Source of the DNA: Mucilaginibacter flavus
GTDB lineage: Bacteria > Bacteroidota > Bacteroidia > Sphingobacteriales > Sphingobacteriaceae
Direction: 5' to 3'
Length of the DNA: 64,000 nt
Assembly (NCBI RefSeq): GCF_030409315.1
Contig: NZ_JAUFPS010000095.1
Coordinates: 84,117 to 148,116, forward strand
Shown: piece after piece, positions 17,554-26,829 of the stretch
How the letters are laid out: every line of letters starts with the position of its first letter
Position numbering within the stretch: the first letter of the stretch is position 1
Translations under genes and position numbers: made by a program
The notes under the pieces: generated by a model
What the model saw: only the letters and a program-made list of their open reading frames with translations
Told to the model about the DNA's origin: nothing
Database searches by the model: none

Positions 17554-18894
17554 ATGCCTGCAAAAAAAACCGCGTTAATCTGGTTTAAAACGAACCTTCG
17601 CTTGCGCGATAACGAATGCCTGTTTAAAGCGATTGCAGAAAATGATGAAGTCATACCATTTTATTGCCTGGATGACCAGCTTTTTCAAATTACAGCATTC
17701 GGGTTTAAAAAAGCCGGGGATTTTCGGTTGAAATTCCTGAAAGAAAGTTTGCTGCAATTGAATGAAGATTTACGCAATGCAGGCTCGGGATTGCTCTTGC
17801 TAAAGGGAATCCCGGAAAAAGAGATTTTGCGGCTTGCAAAAGAACAAGGTGCGCAAACTATTTATGCAGAAAAAGAAGTTGCACCCGAAGAGTTAACTAT
17901 TGCAAAGAAAGTAGCAGTTGAACTACTTAAATTGGATTGTACTTTTTTAACCTATGAATGCCGTAATCTTTTTCACTCGTCCGATCTCCCGTTTCCTGTG
18001 GGGCAATTGCCGGAAATATTCACGGAGTTTAGAAAAAGAACAGAAAAAATAGTCCCCGTCAGGACGATATACCCTCAACCATCAATTATTGAATCACCTC
18101 CAATCGCACCATTGGATATAGCCATGCTTAATGAATTGATTTCAAGCGATATAACTATTGATCCACGGGCTGCTATACAATTTAAAGGCGGATCAGTAGC
18201 GGCGCACCGGCGTTTGCAGCACTATTTTTACGAAACGCAGGCCATAGCTACCTACAAAGAAACACGAAACGGGATGATTGGCGAGAGGTATTCTTCAAAA
18301 TTCTCCCCATGGCTGGCTCTGGGTTGTATTTCCGCAAAAGAAATCTACTATGAAATAAAAGCTTTCGAAACTTTGCATGGAGCGAATGATTCTACCTACT
18401 GGTTGATTTTTGAATTGTTGTGGCGGGACTATTTTGGATTTTGCATGGAAAAAAATGCATCACGTTATTTCTTGAGATCAGGTAATCAGCCATCTAAACC
18501 GGCTGATACGAAAGAATTTAATGATGATCTGAATAAATGGATAAATGGTCAAACCGGGGTGCCTTTTATCGATGCCAATATGACTGAGCTAAAATTCACC
18601 GGCTTTATGAGCAACAGGGGACGACAAAATGTTGCCAGCTATTTATGCAATGACCTTAAAATGGACTGGCGATACGGAGCGGCCTATTTTGAGCAACAGC
18701 TGACCGATTATGATGTATGCAATAACTGGGGTAATTGGGCTTATCTTGCCGGTGTAGGGAATGACCCCAGAGCTGACCGCTATTTTAACATTGCCAAACA
18801 AGCGGCTATATATGATCCTGACGGCCGCTTTCAACGGCTTTGGCTTAATTATAAGCCACTGGAGAATGAAATGCGGTGGAATAGTAATGGATAG
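17554..18894 (+). CDS. DASH family cryptochrome
   Basis: Counted from the ATG at 17554 the protein has 446 residues and begins KKTALIWFKTNLRLRDNE, the usual first strand of the photolyase antenna domain. An upstream start at 17449 would add 35 unrelated residues. The FAD domain shows ERYSSKFSPWLALGCIS, PFIDANMTELKFTGFMSNRG, YDVCNNWGNWAYLAGVGND and the DASH-like tail FNIAKQAAIYDPDG. DASH proteins bind FAD and an antenna pterin and repair cyclobutane dimers in single-stranded DNA, and may also signal light. It lies between TIGR03643 and the second photolyase-like gene. Confidence 0.93.
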   Translation: MPAKKTALIWFKTNLRLRDNECLFKAIAENDEVIPFYCLDDQLFQITAFGFKKAGDFRLKFLKESLLQLNEDLRNAGSGLLLLKGIPEKEILRLAKEQGAQTIYAEKEVAPEELTIAKKVAVELLKLDCTFLTYECRNLFHSSDLPFPVGQLPEIFTEFRKRTEKIVPVRTIYPQPSIIESPPIAPLDIAMLNELISSDITIDPRAAIQFKGGSVAAHRRLQHYFYETQAIATYKETRNGMIGERYSSKFSPWLALGCISAKEIYYEIKAFETLHGANDSTYWLIFELLWRDYFGFCMEKNASRYFLRSGNQPSKPADTKEFNDDLNKWINGQTGVPFIDANMTELKFTGFMSNRGRQNVASYLCNDLKMDWRYGAAYFEQQLTDYDVCNNWGNWAYLAGVGNDPRADRYFNIAKQAAIYDPDGRFQRLWLNYKPLENEMRWNSNG

Positions 18895-19034
18895 ACTGCA
18901 AAGGTCTACTGGCTCATCCGGCGATTATGACCTGCAAGGAACCCATAAGCATATTCTTTTTGAAATTACTCCGAAAATTCGAGCCTTCAGACGTCTTTCG
19001 TTAACAAATAATACTTTTTAGCAGTTAAGATACC

Positions 19035-20531
19035 ATGACAAATTCAGTTACCATAATTTTCCCTCATCAGTTATTTCAAAACCACCCTTCATTGCACAAG
19101 AGCCGTGTGGTCTATCTATCGGAAGAATGGCTGTTCTTCCGGCAATATAATTTTCATCAGCAAAAATTGGTACTGCATCGTGCAAGTATGAAATTTTATG
19201 AAAGCTGGCTGCAACAAAATGATTATACAGTTAAATACATCGACACAAACCAAAAAGAAAATGATTGCAGACAATTGGTGGCAAGCCTTGCCCGACAACA
19301 AATAGCCCATATACATATTGCAGCGGTGGCTGATAATTGGTTACTTAAAAGAATGCAGCATGCATGTGCTGGTAATAGCATAACACTGCACATTCTCGAC
19401 AGCCCCAATTTTTTAAATACTACTAAAAGCACCGAAGATTATTTTAGCAGGAAAAAGGCCTATTTTCAGACTGATTTTTATAAATGGCAGCGGCAGCAGC
19501 GGAACATTTTGCTGGAAAGTGACGGACAGCCAATTGGCGGTCAATGGACTTTTGATTCGGATAACCGGGAAAAGTTCCCTAAAAAAGAAAAAGCGCCGGC
19601 ACTTGAAGTACCACAGGAGAACAAATTCATTACAGAGGCTAAACAATATGTACAGGAAAATTTTTCTAATAATTACGGAGATATAGACAATGCATGTTTG
19701 TTTGTGGTAACGTTTGAAGATGCCGAAAACTGGTTAACCGATTTTTTAAAAAACCGGTTTGAAAAATTCGGAGTTTACGAAGACGCCATTTTATCGAGGG
19801 AAAACGTGCTCCACCATTCTGTATTAACCCCCATGCTTAACATCGGGTTGCTGCAGCCTATCCAAATTATCAACGCAGCATTGGCTGCGGCAACAGAATA
19901 TGATATCCCTTTAAATTCTGTAGAGGGGTTTATAAGGCAAATTATGGGTTGGCGGGAATTCATCCACCTGGTATACGAACGCGAAGGCGGTAAACAACGC
20001 ACTGCTAACTATTGGAAATTTAAAAGAAAGATCCCCTATAGCTTCTGGACGGGAGAAACAGGTGTTGCACCCATTGATATCACCATTAAAAAGATCTTAA
20101 AAACGGGGTATTGCCACCACATCGAACGACTGATGGTACTTGGAAATTTTATGCAGCTGTGCGAATTTGACCCCGATGAGGTGTACCGCTGGTTTATGGA
20201 AATGTTTATCGATGCTTACGATTGGGTAATGGTACCGAATGTTTATGGCATGACCCAGTTTGCCGACGGCGGACTGATGACTACAAAACCGTATATCAGC
20301 GGCAGTAATTATTTAACGAAAATGAGTGATTATGAAAAGGGTGAGTGGCAGCCTTTATGGGACGGATTATTTTGGCGGTTCATGCACGGTCACAGCAGTT
20401 TCTTTTTGAAAAACCCACGTTTAGGTATGCTGCTAAATACCTTTGATAAAATGGCGCCCGAAAAACAGCAAGCTCATTTAAGCACCGCTGAAAAGTTTTT
20501 AGAACAACTGGATAGCCAAACAAAGGAATGA
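19035..20531 (+). CDS. cryptochrome/photolyase family protein (deoxyribodipyrimidine photolyase-related), lacking FeS cysteines
   Basis: The 498-residue protein belongs to the photolyase-related group whose studied members (Agrobacterium PhrB) are (6-4) photolyases with FAD, a lumazine antenna and a [4Fe-4S] cluster. Family segments are IIFPHQLF at the N-terminus, FIRQIMGWREFIHLVYE, TGYCHHIERLMVLGNF (about 357-372) and PNVYGMTQFADGG (about 401-413). In PhrB the cluster needs four cysteines. Here the one in GYCHH (C360) remains, but the segment after MSDY (about 434-445, EKGEWQPLWDG) has none of the other three. It therefore probably lacks the cluster. It overlaps DUF2256 by four bases. Confidence 0.88.
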   Translation: MTNSVTIIFPHQLFQNHPSLHKSRVVYLSEEWLFFRQYNFHQQKLVLHRASMKFYESWLQQNDYTVKYIDTNQKENDCRQLVASLARQQIAHIHIAAVADNWLLKRMQHACAGNSITLHILDSPNFLNTTKSTEDYFSRKKAYFQTDFYKWQRQQRNILLESDGQPIGGQWTFDSDNREKFPKKEKAPALEVPQENKFITEAKQYVQENFSNNYGDIDNACLFVVTFEDAENWLTDFLKNRFEKFGVYEDAILSRENVLHHSVLTPMLNIGLLQPIQIINAALAAATEYDIPLNSVEGFIRQIMGWREFIHLVYEREGGKQRTANYWKFKRKIPYSFWTGETGVAPIDITIKKILKTGYCHHIERLMVLGNFMQLCEFDPDEVYRWFMEMFIDAYDWVMVPNVYGMTQFADGGLMTTKPYISGSNYLTKMSDYEKGEWQPLWDGLFWRFMHGHSSFFLKNPRLGMLLNTFDKMAPEKQQAHLSTAEKFLEQLDSQTKE

Positions 20532-20665
20532 ATAATGTAAAAAAACAAAATTTGCCTGTCAAAATTTGTATTGTTTGCAACAGGCCTTTTACCTGGCGTA
20601 AAAAATGGGCCAAAGTTTGGGATGAGGTTAAGTATTGTAGTGACCGATGCCGAAATAATAAATAG
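20528..20665 (+). CDS. DUF2256 domain-containing protein (short zinc-ribbon-like)
   Basis: This 45-residue protein starts at an ATG that overlaps the stop of the photolyase-related gene (ATGA arrangement). It reads with two CxxC-type pairs, KICIVCNRPF and KYCSDRCRNNK, with the tryptophan-rich centre WRKKWAKVWDEV between them. This is the DUF2256 pattern, a tiny probable zinc-binding protein that commonly accompanies photolyase-related genes. The four-base overlap shows translational coupling with the photolyase. Confidence 0.88.
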   Translation: MNNVKKQNLPVKICIVCNRPFTWRKKWAKVWDEVKYCSDRCRNNK

Positions 20666-20689
20666 CTTTTCGTATACCATACCAATTAG

Positions 20690-21159
20690 CTATTGAAGGA
20701 ATTGTCTAAACTATATGAATCAAAAATTTACCTGTCCGGGTTAGTTGGTTTAAACAGATTTGTCAATTGAATGAGACCCTGAATTCCAAAGGAGAAAGTT
20801 TAGTTTTTGCCTTGAACAATTTAATATCCGCCAAACAAAAATGATGTAAAAACAATCTATAAGATAAGGGATAAGTAATAGCTGATTTGAGTATCAATCC
20901 AAACCTCTCTGACCTGACCAAGATTTCCGGAATGAGCGAGAGTAAAATCAAGCGACTATTCAAACATATTTTTGGTAATACACTTTACAATTACTATCAA
21001 TATTTACGTATCCAACAGGCAGCTTTCCTGATCAAAGAACAACACCTTTCAATTTCAGAAGCAGGTTATCAAATGGGGTTTACCAATCTCAGCCACTTCG
21101 CACGCATATTTGAAAGGCATAAGGGAATCAAGCCAAAGAAATATGCAAAGGCATTTTAG
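20690..21159 (+). pseudogene. AraC family regulator, multiply frameshifted
   Basis: Only the last part (from about 20875) is an open AraC helix-turn-helix: LTKISGMSESKIKRLFKHIF and MGFTNLSHFARIFERHKGIK. Upstream, family-like sequence continues in other frames: LLKELSKLYESKIYLSGL from 20690, then LNETLNSKGESLVFALNNLI from about 20765, then DVKTIYKIRDK up to a TAA, after which ADLSINPNLSDL is in the final frame. At least three frame changes are needed to rebuild one protein. The downstream 90-residue open frame has only a TTG start, so the gene is most likely dead. Confidence 0.75.
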
Positions 21160-21332
21160 TTTTCATAATAATCGAACTTGATTCTTGTGTCGTTTAGTGA
21201 TAGGCGATTGTTTTTAAGGCTGTCTTAAAACTATCCGCTCCGCGAAAAATATTCAAAGAAGGAAAAATGCTATACAAAGTGGTAAGAATAATTCGATTTA
21301 TCTGCTCATCTTTAGGTTTTGTAACATTACTG

Positions 21333-21920
21333 ATGAAACTTCAATTATTGCTCACTCATATCCGACAATTTGTTGACTTGAAAGAAGAAGATCAAACTCT
21401 ACTAGATACACTCGTGATTGAAAGGCCATTTAAAAAAGGGGAACTCATCGTAAAAAGCGGTGATGCCGCACGTTATCTAGCCTATGTGAACTCCGGTTAT
21501 ACAGTTACCTATTTTACTGATTCAGCTGGTAATGAGCATGTAGTGCGCTTTGCCGCCCCCGGTTGGTGGACCGGTGACGTTTACAGTTTAGGTTCGGAAC
21601 CGGTGACCCCTTTGACTACAAGGGCCCTTTGTGATGGAAGTCTGCTGTTGCTTCCCCGGACAGTGCACAACCAATTATTAAAAGACCATCCCAAGTTTGA
21701 ACGTTATTTCCGGCACTTGTTTCAAGGGGCGCTGATGCGGCACCAAATGCTTTTCGTAGAAAGCCGTTCCTTAACTGCGGAACTTCGCTATCTTAAATTT
21801 CAAAATACCTTTCCGGGCATCGAACAGTTTCTTCCTCAGAAATATATTGCTTCTTACCTGGGTATCACCCCTGAATTCCTGAGCAAGCTGCGCAGGACTC
21901 TCGCAAACAGTAAGGCTTAA
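21333..21920 (+). CDS. Crp/Fnr family transcriptional regulator
   Basis: From the ATG at 21333 the protein has 195 residues (MKLQLLLTHIRQFVDL), the usual length; an upstream ATG at 21267 adds 22 residues that look like read-through. The N-terminal cNMP-binding-like barrel contains FKKGELIVKSGDAARYLAYVNSG and FAAPGWWTGDVYSL. The C-terminal helix-turn-helix is LPQKYIASYLGITPEFLSKLRR. It lies about 100 bases upstream of a YceI gene on the same strand, which has its own promoter-like sequence and may be its target. Confidence 0.88.
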   Translation: MKLQLLLTHIRQFVDLKEEDQTLLDTLVIERPFKKGELIVKSGDAARYLAYVNSGYTVTYFTDSAGNEHVVRFAAPGWWTGDVYSLGSEPVTPLTTRALCDGSLLLLPRTVHNQLLKDHPKFERYFRHLFQGALMRHQMLFVESRSLTAELRYLKFQNTFPGIEQFLPQKYIASYLGITPEFLSKLRRTLANSKA

Positions 21921-21984
21921 TCTGGATTAAGTTAAAAGCATTGTTTTCTTAATCTGGTTCATTACCGGTGAGCTTTCTGCAGGC

Positions 21985-21992
21985 TACTTTTG
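21985..21992 (+). promoter_or_regulatory. Bacteroidota-type -7 promoter element upstream of YceI gene
   Basis: The sequence TACTTTTG matches the Bacteroidota -7 consensus TAnnTTTG exactly and lies 28 bases before the YceI ATG at 22020. A clean TTG -33 element at the right spacing was not found, so the assignment is moderate. Confidence 0.5.
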
Positions 21993-22019
21993 TTGGGTGT
22001 TATTTAAACAATCGACGTT

Positions 22020-22553
22020 ATGCAAGAAACCACTACATCCAACTGGAAAATTGACCCTGGTCACTCCAACCTGCAATTTAAAATCAAACACATGGGTATT
22101 GCCTATATTATGGGAATTTTCAATGAATTTGAAGGACAGGTAACTTCTAATCACGAAGACTTTACGGACGCATCGGTAACCTTACAAATTGATGCTACGA
22201 GCATCAACACTAATAATAAAGTTCGCGATGAGCATCTAAATTCGGATTTCTTTTTTGACACTGCGCAATTCCCCCAAATTAATTTTCAGGGTCAATTAAA
22301 AAAAGCAGTAACAGATTATGAACTCGATGGAGAATTAACCATACGCGATGTTATCAACAAGATCAAATTACGAGCGGTATTAACTGGGAGCGGCTTTGGT
22401 CGTTGGGGTGATAGTCGGATCGGATTCGAACTCAGCGGGGAGATTAACCGTAAAGAATATGGTTTAACCTTTAATGTGCTAACGGATGCTGGTGGTGTGA
22501 TCGTCGGGGACGTTGTGAAATTACAAATGGACGTGGAACTTATTAAAACCTAA
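22020..22553 (+). CDS. YceI family protein, cytoplasmic type
   Basis: The 177-residue protein has no signal peptide. It starts SNWKIDPGHSNLQFKIKHMGI, then shows the YceI core VRDEHLNSDFFFDTAQFPQI and a C-terminal INRKEYGLTFNV. YceI proteins have a lipocalin-like barrel that binds polyisoprenoid or amide-type ligands; leaderless forms are often induced by stress and linked to redox or solvent damage. It follows a Crp/Fnr regulator gene and carries its own -7-like promoter element. Confidence 0.93.
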   Translation: MQETTTSNWKIDPGHSNLQFKIKHMGIAYIMGIFNEFEGQVTSNHEDFTDASVTLQIDATSINTNNKVRDEHLNSDFFFDTAQFPQINFQGQLKKAVTDYELDGELTIRDVINKIKLRAVLTGSGFGRWGDSRIGFELSGEINRKEYGLTFNVLTDAGGVIVGDVVKLQMDVELIKT

Positions 22554-23496
22554 TATCAGCCTCGTTTACATTTATAAATTAAACTTAAGTAGTGTATCAT
22601 TTTGGCAGTCTTTAAATTAATACCTTTTTTTACTCGCTGCTCGTGTCATTACTGACGAATTGTAAAAAATTATCAAATAAGACTTTTACATCCAATAGAA
22701 GGTAGAATGGAATATATGTTGTCAACATGGTTAAAGCAAGCGCAATTGGAAGGATCAAAAGGACTTGAAGTACCCTTAAAAATCCGTCTATTCCTAAATC
22801 AGTAATTTCAACCTACTATACACACTTTTTACTGACGCGAAAAAATACGAGAATGTCGGCTGAAATCACTAAGTGATTATTTTTATTGAAAGTACAGTCA
22901 GATTAGCCAAACTGAAACAGCTCGGGAGGTTTTGGCAGTCCGGATAAGACTCGAATCTAAAATTGAATGATGGTAAATTTTAGACCTTTTCTTTTGGTAC
23001 TTTTCTTTAAGGCGCTTGAAGAAAAGAAAAGCGTCCAGGTCAATAATAACTGTTGACTATGCTAGTCCGATTAGCAGATGACTGCTAGTTTAAATTATCA
23101 AAAAACCAGACTGTTTTGTTAAGTAAATAAAAATTGGCCTAATGAATTTTAAAGCGTCAACTAATTGATTACAAACTGAATAAAATAAATCAGGAGGCGG
23201 CTAAGTATTTTAAATCTGCTAAAAAAAGATTCGAAAAACTTCCATTGCGGGCTAAACTAAATCGAAAAATTGTCCATAATAGTTTTTAGAGGATTTAAAA
23301 AAACGCCCAAAGATTCGGATATTTACTGATACTATGCAGATCAGTAACTGGCGAATGGCAGACCGGGATTTTTCACCCAAGAAACCGCACCAGCAATGAC
23401 AACTATGCAACGAGTGACCTCACTAATAAGGATGTCACTTCCGGCACCTTTGCCCTTTTATTATAATTATTTTTATGCTCATAAGCAGTAACATTG
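22554..23496. other. gene-free stretch with possible gene debris
   Basis: No convincing gene is present in these 940 bases. Near 23001-23026 a short imperfect inverted repeat (TTTTCTTT / AAGAAAAG) may be a repeat-element relic. From about 23350 to 23466 one plus-strand frame reads ...TGEWQTGIFHPRN then SDLTNKDVTSGTFALLL before a stop, with no start; it could be the tail of a lost gene, but no family was recognised. Confidence 0.35.
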
Positions 23497-24030
23497 ATGA
23501 AACTAGTTTTAGAACGCACTACAATTAACAAGGCGTTAAGTGATTACAACGAGCGGCTGGCCCAAATTCCGGACAATCGGTTTAAGGTTACCCCGTCATC
23601 CGGCGGATGGTCATATGCAGAAGTATACGCACATATACTTAAAACCAGCATAGGTATTACCGAAGCCATCAATCAATGCGTTAAAAAACAATTGCCCGCT
23701 TCCAAAAAAGGGTTGAGTATCATTGGAATGCTTATGCTTGGTTTTGAAAGGTTTCCGCCGTTCAAGGTAAAACAACCTAAAGAAATTGGAGGGCGATTTA
23801 TTGTCGATAAAATATCGAAGCTAGAAGCCTTCACCCTGCTAGATAAGCTTAAAACAAACTTGAACGATTTAGCAGAGAAAGTGGTCGCTGCTGACCCCCA
23901 ATATCGCTTTAAACACCCTCGTATGGGCATGCTTAACGCCCAACAATGGTATAAATTCATCCGTATTCATATGCTGCATCACCTGAAACAATTGGATCGG
24001 ATTGATAAGGATTTCAGCTCAGTACGTTGA
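23497..24030 (+). CDS. DinB family protein
   Basis: The 177-residue protein starts at the ATG at 23497 (a TTG lies one codon earlier). It has the four-helix DinB/YfiT-like layout: WSYAEVYAHILKTSIGITEAI near the N-terminus and FIRIHMLHHLKQLDRI at the C-terminus. The histidines of AHI and HMLHHL are the expected metal-binding triad. DinB-type proteins are metal-dependent enzymes related to bacillithiol- or maleylpyruvate-handling transferases, or are of unknown function. It stands alone between two gene-free stretches. Confidence 0.85.
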   Translation: MKLVLERTTINKALSDYNERLAQIPDNRFKVTPSSGGWSYAEVYAHILKTSIGITEAINQCVKKQLPASKKGLSIIGMLMLGFERFPPFKVKQPKEIGGRFIVDKISKLEAFTLLDKLKTNLNDLAEKVVAADPQYRFKHPRMGMLNAQQWYKFIRIHMLHHLKQLDRIDKDFSSVR

Positions 24031-24828
24031 GGTTCATCTAACTAATTGTTAAAAATCAATATAAATTAGGAATATTAACTAAAAAAAATCTAGCCCGTAG
24101 CAGAACGTTTTCGCCATCATTTTTGAAGGAATTACGCCTACTTGCTGCTCTCAGGTTGAGCTAATTTCAGGTGCCAACAATCGGTTCCCTTTCTTCCGAT
24201 AAAAATAGTGTTCCTGTGAACATTGTTCTAAACTGTCACGATGAGGTGCCATTATCAACTATTTTTATTAATGGGTTTGCATGAAGAATACCCTCGGCCT
24301 CCGCAAGTGGCGGCAAAATTGAGTAATTGAGGTATCTTCAAAGAATGTTATTTAAAAGTTGGAAAGAAGTTAAGTCAGCAAAATTACCAGCAATAAGATG
24401 ATGCTTGATAGGTTGGAACAAAGAGGCCGTTAGGCTCTTTCAAATTGGAAGTTTGTATAATGATAATAAATAGTTATCTGTTGTTGATTGTGCCCGCTCA
24501 ACAATCTCTTTCATGCAAAGAGTCAACTAAGTAAATGGTAAACGATGTGATATTGAAGTCGACGCCTGCTGACAAGTAATTTTGGTCCGGCCGAAACATG
24601 GCTTGTTTTAAACTAGCGGATTATATTTCCTTGTTCAGGTTGACATCCTTTAATAATTTAAATCCTCTGTATAGTAAAAAGTAATCATTTGGCAGGCGCT
24701 CATGCTTTTATTCTTAATTATTCGATAACTGCCAACTTGTCAACAACTTGGCCTTATTTGAATCAATTATTGCTAAATTCACATTTTTATAAAATTCATG
24801 ATCTGAACCTATCTATTTTTTAAACCAT
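24031..24828. other. gene-free stretch at the left edge of the defence island
   Basis: No intact gene is seen in these roughly 800 bases. Around 24355-24470 one plus-strand frame reads KSWKEVKSAKLPAIR, a TGA, then CLIGWNKEAVRLFQIGSLYNDNK, which looks like a short relic of a coding sequence interrupted by a stop. The final 100 bases before the Argonaute gene are very AT-rich and presumably hold its promoter; no exact TAnnTTTG element was found. Confidence 0.35.
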
Positions 24829-26829
24829 ATGAGCGGCCTTTTTCTAAATTTTTTTCATCTTGATATACCTGCACCGGTTCCCATCGATTTTCCAACCTTA
24901 CCGTATGCTGCCTACGCGACTAAAGAGGCTTTCAAAAAACTCAATGGCGACCATGCTGACTGGACTTTTTATCGGATTGATGACCTGATCTATTTATGGC
25001 CCAAAAATAACCAGGCCGTGTTACCGCAGGGAACTGCAACGCTGCCTGTTGTTATCACCGAGAAACCCAAATTGCTGGCCAAAATTTTCGAAATGGCATT
25101 GATCGACCTGATCGCTACGAACGGCAGTTATAATTTTTTCAAGAACAAGCACGCGAATGTATGGGAGATTATTGCAAAAAAGGACCTTTTAAAAGGGGCT
25201 ATCCCGGGCTTGACCGTCAATAGGGTCGTTCATTTTTCTACCACTTTCTTTTACAAAGAAGATCGGCTGTTTTTTGGTTTTACCTTATCGGCTGCTCTTA
25301 AGAATGCCTTTACCTGGTCAAGAGAGGAGTTTGCTGAGGCAGGCATTGATGCCGCAGGCCTTAGAGGAAATGAAGAGAAGATCTATGCTAACCTGCAATC
25401 CCTAAAGCGCTTCCTGGATTCCAGCGGCGCCTCAAGTACCTACGACAAGGTCACTACGCAGGAAAACCTCAATAGCAAAGCCTTTCAGGTGATTGATGGA
25501 TTCCAGCAATGGCTGCAAAAAAAAAGGGGTAGCATCGTCCTGCCTTTTGGATTGAACGTGAATTCGATCAGCCGGAATTATTTGCCATTTGACAATGACG
25601 TCGTGCGGTCAGAAATTATAGGAAAGCCCCAGCGATATTTTTACAGCAACCGTAAAAACACCGAAGGCCTGCGTTTTTACGACCAAATGGTGAAAACCTA
25701 TCAACCTTATTCGCTGGAGCTTTACCAGAACAAAGCCATAAAGATCGGGGTGATTTGCCCCGCGGCGTACCAGGGAGAAACGGAAGGGTTTATTAAAAAG
25801 ATCGAAATGAAATTAAAGGAAGTCTTTCATTTTAACGCTCTTTCCTTTTTGTTTAAAACGATCCCCGGAACGGATCTTGACAGCTATAAAGAGCGGCTAT
25901 ATGAAGACGACCTCTTGAAATGTGACCTGATCTATGTGATCGTCAATGAGGCCCAGGAAAAGCTACATCCGAATTTTTCGCCTTACTATGTATGCAAGGC
26001 AAAACTCATCGGTAATGGGATACCGACGCAGGATGTTCAGATCGAAACCATCCGCCAGAATTTGAATGCCTTTACCATGACCAATATCGCTTTGAATACC
26101 TATGCGAAGCTCGGCGGTACCGCCTGGACCATTGAAAAGGAAGACCGGTTGAAAGATGAATTGGTGATCGGGATAGGCTCTACTATTTCTGACAATGGAC
26201 AGTTCGTTTTAGGCATCGCCCAAGTTTTTCACAATGACGGGCGTTATATGACCGGCGATTGTTCCCCCTTATCTACCTTTGCCACATACCCGGCCAACTT
26301 AGAGAATCATTTGTTTAAAACCCTTTCACCGCTGATCGAAGAAATGAGCAAGACAGGGAAGTTCAGGCTGATCTTCCATTTGTTTAAGTCGGCCAGTGAA
26401 GAATATGAGATCAAAGCGATCGAAAAACTGAAAGCCCGACTGTCCGAATATGATTTTGAATTTGCCCTTGTACATTTGGGCTATGGCCATAATTACCGTT
26501 TGTATTATAACGATGGCAAGTCGGATATTAACCAGGGGACCTATGTTCAGCTGAGTCGTCATTCCGCCGTATTGCATTTCGTGCCCAAAAGCGATCTTCC
26601 ATTGAAGATCGACCTGGACAAGCGGTCAGATTTTACCAGTTTATTTTACATCGCCAAACAAGTGTATTGGTTTTCCCACTTATCTCACCGCAGTTATATG
26701 CCGTCGAAGCGCACCGTTACGATCATGTACCCGTCGCTAATGGCGAGGATGACTGAAGAATTGAAAAAAGTAGAAGGCTGGGATTTTGACAGACTAAAAG
26801 CAGTAAGCGACAAACTATGGTTTATTTAA
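24829..26829 (+). CDS. prokaryotic Argonaute (PIWI-domain) protein, catalytically inactive
   Basis: The 666-residue protein has an N-terminal region of about 300 residues without a recognisable PAZ domain. A MID domain (about 303-430) follows and then a PIWI domain (about 444-640). The MID 5'-phosphate-binding set is intact: Y386/Y387 and K390 in PYYVCKAKL, Q401 in GIPTQ and K427 in NTYAKLGG. The PIWI catalytic tetrad is lost: the first aspartate site reads IGIGS with G450, and the third site reads IFHLFKS (about 515-521) with no aspartate. It should bind a guide but not cut. Length and inactivity recall the long-B type. Its stop overlaps the start of a PD-(D/E)XK nuclease gene by 13 bases, so effector action in trans is likely. 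Confidence 0.85.
   Translation: MSGLFLNFFHLDIPAPVPIDFPTLPYAAYATKEAFKKLNGDHADWTFYRIDDLIYLWPKNNQAVLPQGTATLPVVITEKPKLLAKIFEMALIDLIATNGSYNFFKNKHANVWEIIAKKDLLKGAIPGLTVNRVVHFSTTFFYKEDRLFFGFTLSAALKNAFTWSREEFAEAGIDAAGLRGNEEKIYANLQSLKRFLDSSGASSTYDKVTTQENLNSKAFQVIDGFQQWLQKKRGSIVLPFGLNVNSISRNYLPFDNDVVRSEIIGKPQRYFYSNRKNTEGLRFYDQMVKTYQPYSLELYQNKAIKIGVICPAAYQGETEGFIKKIEMKLKEVFHFNALSFLFKTIPGTDLDSYKERLYEDDLLKCDLIYVIVNEAQEKLHPNFSPYYVCKAKLIGNGIPTQDVQIETIRQNLNAFTMTNIALNTYAKLGGTAWTIEKEDRLKDELVIGIGSTISDNGQFVLGIAQVFHNDGRYMTGDCSPLSTFATYPANLENHLFKTLSPLIEEMSKTGKFRLIFHLFKSASEEYEIKAIEKLKARLSEYDFEFALVHLGYGHNYRLYYNDGKSDINQGTYVQLSRHSAVLHFVPKSDLPLKIDLDKRSDFTSLFYIAKQVYWFSHLSHRSYMPSKRTVTIMYPSLMARMTEELKKVEGWDFDRLKAVSDKLWFI

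Noticed and set aside
18761..19021. Open frame overlapping the end of cryptochrome DASH
   Set aside because: Shadow frame within a strongly conserved coding region, with no family-like sequence.
20763..20963. Minus-strand frame in the AraC pseudogene
   Set aside because: The plus-strand protein pieces are clearly family-like; the minus frame is a shadow.
24829..26829. PIWI-RE or SPARDA identity for the Argonaute
   Set aside because: The partner lacks an evident APAZ domain and there is no DinG-type helicase; size and gene order fit an inactive long-type Argonaute with a separate nuclease better.
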